From: JBBRXZ01 sp038232415
Lineage (GTDB): Bacteria; Patescibacteriota; Saccharimonadia; Saccharimonadales; UBA4665
DNA: 40,847 bases
Assembly: GCA_038232415.1 (NCBI GenBank)
Contig: JBBSHY010000006.1
Location: forward strand, 1-40,847
Reading direction: 5' to 3'
The notes below the pieces were generated by a model. It was not told the DNA's origin and ran no database searches. It saw only the letters and a list, made by a program, of their open reading frames with translations. The translations under genes and the position numbers were made by a program. Below, piece after piece: positions 30,506 to 37,489 of the stretch. How positions within the stretch are numbered: position 1 is the stretch's first letter; each line of letters opens with the position of its first letter.

Positions 30506-30894
30506 ACAGTTGCTTTTTTATATTTGTTATAGGCTTTCTGCATAGGCTTGTCGAAAGTCTGCAAGGACGCGTGGGCATTAATGGCGCGGGCGATTAGATA
30601 GCAATCGGCAAAATCCAGCATGGTTTCGCTAATTATTTCAAGCTGGGTAGTTAAGCGCGTTTCATCGTCAAAGGTGAAGCATATTTGTTGCATAAAGTTC
30701 TCGAAAAGTTCCGCAATTTTACGGTTACTATATTGTTGACCGCGCAGAACATAATAAACTTCTGCGAGAATAACATCGCTAATGCACAATTCATCGCGCT
30801 TAGCCGCCTCAATCAGTTGGCGAGCTTTTTTAGATAAGTCAGGGTGATCATCAAGTACCCAACGTAGCAAAACATTGGTGTCGAGAAGTGTCAT
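30502..30894 (-). CDS. PIN-domain toxin (VapC-like), AbrB-paired
   Basis: Predicted endoribonuclease toxin of 130 residues. Acidic residues fit the PIN fold: TLLDTNVLLRWVLDD (Asp5), ISDVILAEVYYVLRG (Glu45), LDFADCYLIARA (Asp94, Asp97) and LQTFDKPM (Asp115). The gene overlaps the AbrB antitoxin stop by 4 bp (ATGA) and the downstream membrane gene by 4 bp, so all three are translationally coupled. It is only distantly similar to the other PIN toxin in the window. Confidence 0.9.
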   Translation of the reverse strand: MTLLDTNVLLRWVLDDHPDLSKKARQLIEAAKRDELCISDVILAEVYYVLRGQQYSNRKIAELFENFMQQICFTFDDETRLTTQLEIISETMLDFADCYLIARAINAHASLQTFDKPMQKAYNKYKKATV

Positions 30895-31145
30895 ATATTG
30901 ACGTCATACTTTTTCGCAAGATACTCGCCAATAAGTTTCTCTTTTGCCGTAAGAGGTTGTGTGCCGTCAGGCTTGCCGAGCTTAGCACGAATTTCTTCAA
31001 TCGTTGGTGGCCGGCTAATAGTTACCTCCCCGTTTCTTTTTATACGAAACTTTGCTCTTCGCCCCGGTTTCAGGCCCAGGTGTTCTCGAACCTGCTTAGG
31101 CACAGTTATTTGGCTTTTGCTGGTGAGCGGATAGGATGTTTTCAT
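30891..31145 (-). CDS. AbrB/MazE-like (SpoVT-AbrB) antitoxin
   Basis: Predicted swapped-hairpin DNA-binding antitoxin of 84 residues. The N-terminus MKTSYPLTSKSQITVPKQVR and EHLGLKPGRRAKFRIKRNGE is the classic SpoVT-AbrB domain. The C-terminal half (IEEIRAKLGKPDG to YLAKKYDVNI) would bind the toxin. A 14-bp-arm perfect palindrome overlaps the -35 of its promoter. The -10 ends 7 nt before the ATG, so the mRNA is probably leaderless. Confidence 0.9.
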   Translation of the reverse strand: MKTSYPLTSKSQITVPKQVREHLGLKPGRRAKFRIKRNGEVTISRPPTIEEIRAKLGKPDGTQPLTAKEKLIGEYLAKKYDVNI

Positions 31146-31151
31146 ATTATA

Positions 31152-31192
31152 AGTCTAGCAAAAGTACTACTATTTGTCAATAGTAGTACTTT
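31152..31192 (-). promoter_or_regulatory. Promoter and 32-bp palindromic operator of the AbrB/VapC module
   Basis: Minus strand: -35 TTGACA (31175-31180), 17-nt spacer, -10 TAGACT (31152-31157). A perfect palindrome, arms AAAGTACTACTATT and AATAGTAGTACTTT with a TGTC centre (31161-31192), covers the -35. On the transcript strand of msrB it could also form a hairpin, so a terminator role for the upstream operon is an alternative. Confidence 0.75.
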
Positions 31193-31205
31193 ATAGAGTT
31201 TGGTA

Positions 31206-31610
31206 TTACTTTTTCTCTTTGAAGTCGAGAGAAGCGGAGTTAATGCAGTAGTGTTGGCCGTTTGGTGAAGAGCTATCTTCAAACAGATGGCCTAGGTGGC
31301 TGCCGCAATTTTTACAGATAACTTCTGTGCGTTGCATCCCTAAACTATCATCGTTAAGCAACTCGACGGCACCGGCATCAGCTACATCGGAAAAGCTAGG
31401 CCAGCCGAGAAGACCAGGCATTGTTGAGTCGTATTTGGTGTCGCTTTTGAAAACAACGGCGCCGCAGGCGCCGCATACAAAGTCACCTGTGCCTTTCTCA
31501 TTCAGTAGTTTACCTGTAAAAGGTGCTTCCGTACCCTTTTGGCGCAGTATTTTATATTGCTCGGGGGTCAGTTTTTGCTTCCACTCTTCATCAGATAGTG
31601 GCTGGTTCAT
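31206..31610 (-). CDS. msrB: Peptide-methionine (R)-S-oxide reductase MsrB
   Basis: Repairs methionine-R-sulfoxide in proteins using a reductant such as thioredoxin. The 134 residues have zinc-binding pairs VCGACG (Cys46, Cys49) and ICKNCG (Cys99, Cys102), HLGHLFEDS, and the catalytic Cys122 in HYCINSASLDF. GLLGWPSFSD contains a short insertion compared with the common SGTGWPSF version. The start overlaps the mscL stop by 4 nt. Last gene of argS-mscL-msrB. Confidence 0.95.
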   Translation of the reverse strand: MNQPLSDEEWKQKLTPEQYKILRQKGTEAPFTGKLLNEKGTGDFVCGACGAVVFKSDTKYDSTMPGLLGWPSFSDVADAGAVELLNDDSLGMQRTEVICKNCGSHLGHLFEDSSSPNGQHYCINSASLDFKEKK

Positions 31611-32080
31611 GATTTCTCCTCCAGGCCTTTGTCCTTGGCGAGTTTGTCGAGTTTGTCGAGTTTTAAAAACTTAACGATGGCGTAAATAGCCGCCAGTACG
31701 AATAAGAAGTTTAGCAGTGCATAGGCGAAAGCACCCCAGTTAAAGGGTACATCCTGGCCATGAGAGTACACATTAAATGATCGAACATTAAGAGCACTGC
31801 CGAAGAGCACTGTAGACAGCGGTTTGATAAAACTGTCGACCAGCTTTGTGACTAGTAACTGGGCTTGCTGGCCGATAACGAAACCGATTGCCAGGCCGAC
31901 TATAGCGTGCTCGCGTAAAAAATTCACGAAGCCGCCAACCGGATTCATTTCCTGTGCCATGACCACGGCCATGTTAGGTTTTGGCTTACGGCTGCTATCG
32001 GGCGACTGAATACGCATAGTCGTACCGGTTGTCACAGCTCTTGTTTTGCTGACCCTTCGTTTACGGGATTTTGCTGCCAT
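31607..32080 (-). CDS. mscL: Large-conductance mechanosensitive channel MscL
   Basis: Pentameric emergency-release valve of the cytoplasmic membrane. Residues 48-85 carry the MscL helix 1 signature GFVNFLREHAIVGLAIGFVI and then VTKLVDSFIKPLSTVLFG. The second TM helix is YALLNFLFVLAAIYAIVKFL, and the tail KLDKLDKLAKDKG would form the C-terminal bundle. The N-terminus has an unusual 45-residue basic extension (KSRKRRVSKTRAV) not found in standard MscL. GGAGG lies 5 nt upstream of the ATG. The gene begins 15 nt after argS. Confidence 0.92.
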   Translation of the reverse strand: MAAKSRKRRVSKTRAVTTGTTMRIQSPDSSRKPKPNMAVVMAQEMNPVGGFVNFLREHAIVGLAIGFVIGQQAQLLVTKLVDSFIKPLSTVLFGSALNVRSFNVYSHGQDVPFNWGAFAYALLNFLFVLAAIYAIVKFLKLDKLDKLAKDKGLEEKS

Positions 32081-32095
32081 ATATTCCTCCAGTTC

Positions 32096-33775
32096 TTACA
32101 TTTTATCAGGCGCGGCTATACCAAGTATACCGAGACCGGCCTGCAAAATCTCTGCATATTGTTGCACAAGGCTAAGCCGGACTGTTTGCCGCGCATCGCC
32201 AATTACCCGGTTATGTTCATAAAACCGGTTAAAGGTTTGTGCCAGTTCATACAAGTATGTACAGATGTGATGCGGCATCAGCTCGGTAACCGCTTTATTG
32301 ACCACTTCCGCATATTCAGTCATTTTTCGCACCAGCGACCGTTCGCCGGCTTCAAGGGAATCAACGTTATAAATTTCTGCAGGAACCCCTCCTTCAGCTT
32401 TCATCAAGATCGACTGGGCCCGGGCATAGGCGTACTGCAAATATGGCCCGCTATTGCCCTCCAGGCTAACCGATTCTTCCGGGTCATAGATAATATCCCC
32501 GCCAAGACGTTGCTTAAGAAAAGCGTATTTCACGGCGCCGATCACTGTGATTTCATTATCCTGGCCGGTCTGATGCTTATTTGCAGAGCCAGTAACATTT
32601 AGCACGTCAATCGCGCGGATAATATTACCCTTCCGGCTGCTCATTTTGACCCCGCCAGCCAGCTTGACCATCCCATGGGTTAAATGAGTGGTGGCTTGAG
32701 CCAGTTCAGGCCGAAAATGCTCGATGCTTCTTAGCACGACTTTCATGTACTGCGCAATTTCATTACCGGTAATAACTATTGACCGGTCAAAGTGATAGTC
32801 CTGCCACTTAGCTATAATCAGGCCGACATCTTTAGCCTCGTAAGTCGGTAAACCTTCGGAGTTTATAAAGACCCGGGTGTGTAATCCATCCTTCTCACCG
32901 TCAAAAACTATAGCACCTTCACTAACTTTATAAACACCCTTTGCCAGCTGTTCATTAACAGTTTCTAGACCGATTGGCGCTGTCTGGCTTTCGGGATAGT
33001 ATTTCTCAAACTCAACGCCAATCCTGGCATAAAAATCATCAAAATATTTATAACTCCACCCGCGCGTGGTCCAGTAGATTTGGGCTATGGGTGATTCGTG
33101 ATCATTGTCGTCATGTATCTGATAAATACGCTTATTGAGTTCTGTGATTGCCTGTTTTGTATGATCATCGGTTTCATATGCTTTATTGCCTTCGACATAG
33201 CGGTCACTCAGCCAGTCTGACCTTTCATTTTCCGCTACTTCGGCCAGTTTTTCGGGCTGTTCACCGCCTAAAAATTTTAGGATGGCCCACATACTCTTGG
33301 CTACATGCAGGCCGACATCGCCGCCAAAATTAACTCGGCGAACCGTAGCTCCGGCAGTTTCCAGAAGATTAGCTATGGCATCACCGACTATGCTGGTATA
33401 CAAGTGCCCGGCATGCAGGACTTTAAAAGGGTTTGGGTCAGAATATTCAGCCACGGCAGTTTTACCCTCTAAAGATTTTGCTGGTGTGGCTTTTAGTGAC
33501 TCTCTTAGAGCTTGATCATTGAGTTTCAGATTGATAAAACCCGGTTCGGCTACTGTGATATCACTCACACTAGCAGCTAAAGATTCACGCAGGTACTCAG
33601 CTAGAGCTTCGCCAATCTCCCGCGGATTTTTCTGCAATTGCTTAGATAACTGTAGCGCCGCATTAGTCGCATAATCCCCAAACTGCTCCTCCGGCCGCGT
33701 CAGCTCGACTTTGACCTCAATATCAAATAGTTCCTTACAAGCCTCAGCGACTTTTTGCTCCAGCAACTCTTTCAT
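32096..33775 (-). CDS. argS: Arginyl-tRNA synthetase
   Basis: Class I synthetase charging tRNA-Arg, 559 residues. The N-terminal Add1 domain contains EQFGDYATNAALQLSK. The HIGH motif reads VLHAGHLYTSIVGDA (His121 to His124), the KMSKS region is KMSSRKGNIIRAIDV, and the anticodon-binding domain ends in NRVIGDARQTVRLSLVQQYA. AGGAG lies only 2-3 nt before the ATG. Its first codons and leader (33733-33795) are duplicated at 34985-35047 beyond the fic gene, which suggests that fic DNA was inserted just upstream of argS. Operon with mscL and msrB. Confidence 0.96.
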   Translation of the reverse strand: MKELLEQKVAEACKELFDIEVKVELTRPEEQFGDYATNAALQLSKQLQKNPREIGEALAEYLRESLAASVSDITVAEPGFINLKLNDQALRESLKATPAKSLEGKTAVAEYSDPNPFKVLHAGHLYTSIVGDAIANLLETAGATVRRVNFGGDVGLHVAKSMWAILKFLGGEQPEKLAEVAENERSDWLSDRYVEGNKAYETDDHTKQAITELNKRIYQIHDDNDHESPIAQIYWTTRGWSYKYFDDFYARIGVEFEKYYPESQTAPIGLETVNEQLAKGVYKVSEGAIVFDGEKDGLHTRVFINSEGLPTYEAKDVGLIIAKWQDYHFDRSIVITGNEIAQYMKVVLRSIEHFRPELAQATTHLTHGMVKLAGGVKMSSRKGNIIRAIDVLNVTGSANKHQTGQDNEITVIGAVKYAFLKQRLGGDIIYDPEESVSLEGNSGPYLQYAYARAQSILMKAEGGVPAEIYNVDSLEAGERSLVRKMTEYAEVVNKAVTELMPHHICTYLYELAQTFNRFYEHNRVIGDARQTVRLSLVQQYAEILQAGLGILGIAAPDKM

Positions 33776-33795
33776 TACTCCTAGTTTAACAGATT
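33733..33795 (+). repeat. Direct repeat flanking fic: argS 5' end, intact copy
   Basis: 63-bp segment covering argS codons 1-14 and about 20 nt of leader. It matches 34985-35047 at 56 of 63 positions in the same orientation. The fic gene and its operator lie between the copies. Confidence 0.85.
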
Positions 33796-33847
33796 AACCT
33801 AGTACGCATGTGGGATCGGCACCGATTCACTGCAGAATAGATCCTTG

Positions 33848-33863
33848 TTGTCGCATACGACAA
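33848..33863 (+). promoter_or_regulatory. Palindromic operator upstream of fic
   Basis: TTGTCGCATACGACAA is a palindrome with 6-bp arms TTGTCG / CGACAA. A second half-site, TTGTCGCAT (33896-33904), overlaps the fic start codon, 48 bp downstream. An extended -10 TGCTAAAAT (33888-33896) sits between. With the winged-helix domain in the encoded protein this suggests self-repression. Confidence 0.6.
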
Positions 33864-33902
33864 AAACACGAATTTTTACGTTATTTATGCTAAAATTGTC
33901 GC

Positions 33903-34901
33903 ATGAAACTAAACAAAAACAGTTCATACACATTGCTGCACTTGCTAGGGGGCCAGACCACGGCTACCAAGATTGCAGCCCAATTGGATAACGTTGATGT
34001 CCGTTCTGTCCAGCGGGCGCTGGCTCGTCTCGTAGAGTTAGGCTTAGTTCAGCGAAAAGGCGCCAGGAATAACCCCGCTTATTCAGTTATCTATAAAAGT
34101 CTCGTGATAGCTGACATACCGGATAAATTGCTGGAAGATGATCAGCGACCGGAAACTACTTTTAACCATGATTTCATTACTTACTTAAGAGCCTCGTCAG
34201 AAGATATATTTGACCCGCTGTTCCCGCAAAGTGGGCAAGCTTTCAAAAATAGTGCGCCGCCCTCACCAGCCATGACCGCCAAGGACCTTGAGTACTTGAC
34301 GGTGGAGTTGTCGTGGAAATCTTCGGCACTGGAGGGCAACACCTATACGCTGCTGGATACGCAACTACTCTTACTGGAAGGCGTCAAAGCCAAGAATAAG
34401 ACCGAGTTTGAAACCCAGATGATTCTGAATCACAAAAACGCCATCGCCTTTATCGTCGAAAACAAGGAGTTATTCCAGACGGATATCCGGTTTTCGACGG
34501 TCGAGGAGCTGCATAAAATCATAGGTTACAACCTGGATATTGGTACAGGGGTCAGGCAGCGGCTGATCAAGATCACCGCTAGCAACTACACGCCTCTAGC
34601 CTACCCGCGCCAGCTTCGGGAATACGCCGACGACGTACTTATGATCATCAACCGGACAGCTGACCCCATCCTGAAGTCTCTCCTTGCCTTAGCGCTGCTA
34701 CCCTATCTTCAGACCTTTGAGGACGGCAACAAGCGCACCGGCCGGATGTTAGCCAACGCCATCCTGATACACTCCATCGGCCGGGGCTTTAGCCTGCGCA
34801 AAGTCAGCGCCCGCCAGCTGGCTATGGCTTACTTAACCTTCTACGAATTCAACAGCATGCTAGACCTGACCAAAATCCTGGGCGCTGAACTGAACCGCTA
34901 A
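33903..34901 (+). CDS. Fic-domain protein with N-terminal winged helix, active-site His replaced
   Basis: 332-residue Fic-family protein. Residues 5-65 form a winged helix (SVQRALARLVELGLVQRKGA). Residues 140-146 read SSALEGN, the inhibitory S-x3-E-G motif located N-terminal to the Fic core (class II). The Fic motif is QTFEDGNKRTGR (270-281) where active AMP transferases have HPF-x-DGN-x-R, so the catalytic His is Gln270. The nucleotide-binding DGNKRTGR is intact. AMPylation is therefore doubtful; a binding, other-transferase or regulatory role is possible. The start is probably leaderless behind TGCTAAAAT. The gene lies between two copies of the argS 5' end, on the opposite strand. Confidence 0.88.
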   Translation: MKLNKNSSYTLLHLLGGQTTATKIAAQLDNVDVRSVQRALARLVELGLVQRKGARNNPAYSVIYKSLVIADIPDKLLEDDQRPETTFNHDFITYLRASSEDIFDPLFPQSGQAFKNSAPPSPAMTAKDLEYLTVELSWKSSALEGNTYTLLDTQLLLLEGVKAKNKTEFETQMILNHKNAIAFIVENKELFQTDIRFSTVEELHKIIGYNLDIGTGVRQRLIKITASNYTPLAYPRQLREYADDVLMIINRTADPILKSLLALALLPYLQTFEDGNKRTGRMLANAILIHSIGRGFSLRKVSARQLAMAYLTFYEFNSMLDLTKILGAELNR

Positions 34902-34931
34902 TCATGAGAAGCAGTACTTTACGCTGAGTTC

Positions 34932-35027
34932 TCAGTCGCCAACTATTTCCGGGTCAAATATTAGCCGTTCCCACGCCAAATAAGCCTTACAAGTCTCAGC
35001 GACTTTTTGCTCCAACAACTCTTTCAT
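34932..35027 (-). pseudogene. Remnant of argS 5' end
   Basis: From an ATG at 35025-35027 the minus strand reads MKELLEQKVAETCK, matching argS residues 1-14 with one change (Ala to Thr). It then diverges (AYLAWERLIFDP) and stops at a TGA (34932-34934) after 31 codons. It is too short to work and is best read as the argS start left behind when fic DNA was inserted. Confidence 0.8.
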
Positions 35028-35047
35028 TGCACTTAGCGTAACAGATT
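34985..35047 (+). repeat. Direct repeat flanking fic: argS 5' end, remnant copy
   Basis: Second copy of 33733-33795 with 56 of 63 identical positions. It begins 84 bp past the fic stop and ends 15 bp before the stop of the next minus-strand gene. Mismatches cluster in the leader, while the coding part differs at two positions. Confidence 0.85.
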
Positions 35048-35061
35048 GGTCTCAGCCTCTT

Positions 35062-36471
35062 TTACCGCTTCTTCAAGAAGTATGTTATCCAATTTAATAA
35101 TAGGCCGAATCCTAGAAATCCTATCACAACAGGTATAGCTCCTGATGTACTATGCTCGCCTACAAAATCCGCTTGCGCAGGGTTAGAGGGATTGTAGTAA
35201 AGATTGATACCGGAGTTCACAGGGTGATTGTTCGGTAAGCTATCACTATACCGGTAGGACTTTCCATTTTCCGCCGTGAAAGTTGCAGTTATCTGATAGG
35301 TTGTGCTGCAAGAGTCATTGTTAGTATCCGGGTAGCGGCAGACCATAGGGTTATCCTGACTGACTTTGGCGTTAGCCGCTTGAACGTAGCCCGTAGGTAT
35401 TTTGTGGTCACTATTGATGAAATATATGGCAGCGCCACCAAACACACATAGTATTAGGCTGGCTAAAACTGCTGCCCAGAGCGGGAAGCCGGCAGCAATA
35501 CGGCTTCGATTACTGGGTACTTGTACTGACGCTGGTACAATGACATTTTCGGCATAACGCACCTTCTCGATACCAGAAAAAAACTTAGCCGACAAGTCAG
35601 TAGCAGCAACTACGAGGCTTTCACAATTAGCCTCAGTTTGGGTGAGCTTTGTGTTGTCTCGATAAATAAAGAAGTGCTGTGGCGTCAACTCAAGGCTGTA
35701 GTCTTGGTAGTGGTCAATGAGATAGGCCATAACGTCAGGTGTAAATATCCTCAGTACTTCTATCTCAGCTCCTTCTGCCCCGTAGAGCGTAAAGTAGTGG
35801 TTAAAATCACCTTCAAGTTGATATTGCCTCAAGTTGATATGAAGGTGGTTAAGAACGGTCTTATGGGTATTCGAGATTAGCAGAAATTGTAGCCCTTCAC
35901 CCTGAACTGCAATGTCCATAACGTCAAAACTTGTAGCCTGTCGATTACTTCGTGCATCAACCCCTACTTCGCCTAACATATATTCATACACGCGGAAATT
36001 ACGGCCACTGACCTGTCCATGCACCAGCCAGCCTAATAGATAACCGCGGGCAGGACCAGATCTTTGCCCTATTAGATAAGCCGGGTTCTGGAAAATAACG
36101 CCATCTAAATCATTGAGTACAGTGTTCGTTTGGTAAACGTAACCATTTTTAGCGGCAAAGGTTTTAATGGCGCTCTGCTGTCCCTTATACTTCCACAAAT
36201 ACCATATGCCAATAGGAAGTATGATGGGCAGGAAGAACCACCCGCCGAGTGCTAAAAATACTAAGGCAAAAGCCCCGAGGAATAATATGCCGAGAGCCGC
36301 TTTCCAGCCGGTAAGAGATTTCATCTGGCTACCGACTAGTTCAGGCTGTGATAGCTGTTTGGTTAGTGGTGTAGATGTTTGTGGTGATGTAGGTTGCGTA
36401 ACTTGAGGCTGTATTACTTTAGTATCGATGGGTGTTCCAGGATTTTGTTCTGGCTGTTGGTTTGGGTTCAT
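35062..36471 (-). CDS. Hypothetical membrane protein with DUF3592-like C-terminus (469 aa)
   Basis: Not firmly assigned. A Gln/Pro/Thr-rich N-terminal stretch (1-48) is followed by two close TM helices at about 57-92 (WKAALGILFLGAFALVFLAL, then FFLPIILPIGIWYLW). A soluble domain (about 100-320) precedes a third helix at about 333-352. An exposed beta-rich part follows with two Cys (VCRYPDTNNDSCSTTYQ), then a last helix before FLKKR. The C-terminal segment TYQITATFTAENGKSYRYSD and INLYYNPSNPAQADFVGE resembles DUF3592. TATAAT lies about 18 nt before the ATG. It stands between the argS remnant and argC. Function unknown. Confidence 0.65.
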   Translation of the reverse strand: MNPNQQPEQNPGTPIDTKVIQPQVTQPTSPQTSTPLTKQLSQPELVGSQMKSLTGWKAALGILFLGAFALVFLALGGWFFLPIILPIGIWYLWKYKGQQSAIKTFAAKNGYVYQTNTVLNDLDGVIFQNPAYLIGQRSGPARGYLLGWLVHGQVSGRNFRVYEYMLGEVGVDARSNRQATSFDVMDIAVQGEGLQFLLISNTHKTVLNHLHINLRQYQLEGDFNHYFTLYGAEGAEIEVLRIFTPDVMAYLIDHYQDYSLELTPQHFFIYRDNTKLTQTEANCESLVVAATDLSAKFFSGIEKVRYAENVIVPASVQVPSNRSRIAAGFPLWAAVLASLILCVFGGAAIYFINSDHKIPTGYVQAANAKVSQDNPMVCRYPDTNNDSCSTTYQITATFTAENGKSYRYSDSLPNNHPVNSGINLYYNPSNPAQADFVGEHSTSGAIPVVIGFLGFGLLLNWITYFLKKR

Positions 36472-36514
36472 GCCATGACTTATTATACCAAAGGAACCTA
36501 GGCAATAGGTGGGA

Positions 36515-37489
36515 TCAATTTAGGCCGTAGCTGGACGCGAAACCCAGCATCAGGTTCATATTCTCGATGGCCTGGCCGGAAGCGCCTTTTATCAGGTTGT
36601 CGATGGTTGATATTACGACTAACTGATTGGACTCGTCAATTTCGAAGCCGCCGATCTGGCAAAAATTGGTCTTCTGGGTGTGTCTGACTTGGGGGATATC
36701 CTTGCTTACCCGTACAAACGATGAATCTTTGTAGAAATCCACGTAAAGTTTAAGGGTCTCTTCGGGAGTTATGTCCTTATTAAGTAATATGTGGGCCGTG
36801 CACATCATTCCCTGGAATGTATCTATAACATGGGGGGTAAAGCTCAGCGGGGTTTTAACAAACTGTTCTATCTCGTACTTGTGGCGATGACGGGTAATGC
36901 TGTAGGCCACAAGATTATCCTTGATAATGGTAGGATCTTTGGCATAAGGGCTGTCTTTACCGGCTCCCGACCAGCCACTTTTACAGTCAAAAATGATGTG
37001 GCCAGCAAATTCCTGTATAGGGTAGGCGGCCAGGATACATGCCGTGGCATAGCACCCCGGGTTGGCTACCAGCCTGGCCTGTTTTATTTCTGCTTGGTGC
37101 AGTTCAGGCAGCCCGTAAACAGCATTGTGGGCAGTTTTTACGTGCTTACGGCCATAAATTGCCTCGTATTTTTTGATATCTTTAAAGCGGTAATCGGCAC
37201 TCAGATCAATGATTTTGATTGAGTTATCCAGCTTCTCTATTGCGTCCATAGAGATCCGGTGCGGCAAAGCGGAAAATATCAGGTCAGGGTTCAAAGCGTT
37301 TATTTGCTCGAATGTATAGTTGGTGTAAGTTTCATCACCTTCAAAATCAGGATAAAGCTCTGAAACTTTTGTGCCGTCGTAAGTTCGGCTATTCAACACT
37401 TTTACTTCAACACCGGCGTGCTTTTTTAATAATTTTAATAGCTCCTGCCCTGTATAGCCGCTGGCCCCCAAAATTCCAACTTGTTTCAT
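36515..37489 (-). CDS. argC: N-acetyl-gamma-glutamyl-phosphate reductase
   Basis: NADPH-dependent reduction of N-acetylglutamyl phosphate to the semialdehyde, third step of arginine synthesis. The protein starts MKQVGILGASGYTGQELLKL (Rossmann GASGYTG). The active-site Cys is in LVANPGCYATACILAAYP. SGWSGAGKDSPYAKD and TPHVIDTFQGMMCTAHI are family blocks. The ATG at 37489 overlaps the argD stop (ATGA); a longer upstream frame inside argD was not used. Last gene of the arginine operon. Length about 324 residues. Confidence 0.96.
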   Translation of the reverse strand: MKQVGILGASGYTGQELLKLLKKHAGVEVKVLNSRTYDGTKVSELYPDFEGDETYTNYTFEQINALNPDLIFSALPHRISMDAIEKLDNSIKIIDLSADYRFKDIKKYEAIYGRKHVKTAHNAVYGLPELHQAEIKQARLVANPGCYATACILAAYPIQEFAGHIIFDCKSGWSGAGKDSPYAKDPTIIKDNLVAYSITRHRHKYEIEQFVKTPLSFTPHVIDTFQGMMCTAHILLNKDITPEETLKLYVDFYKDSSFVRVSKDIPQVRHTQKTNFCQIGGFEIDESNQLVVISTIDNLIKGASGQAIENMNLMLGFASSYGLN

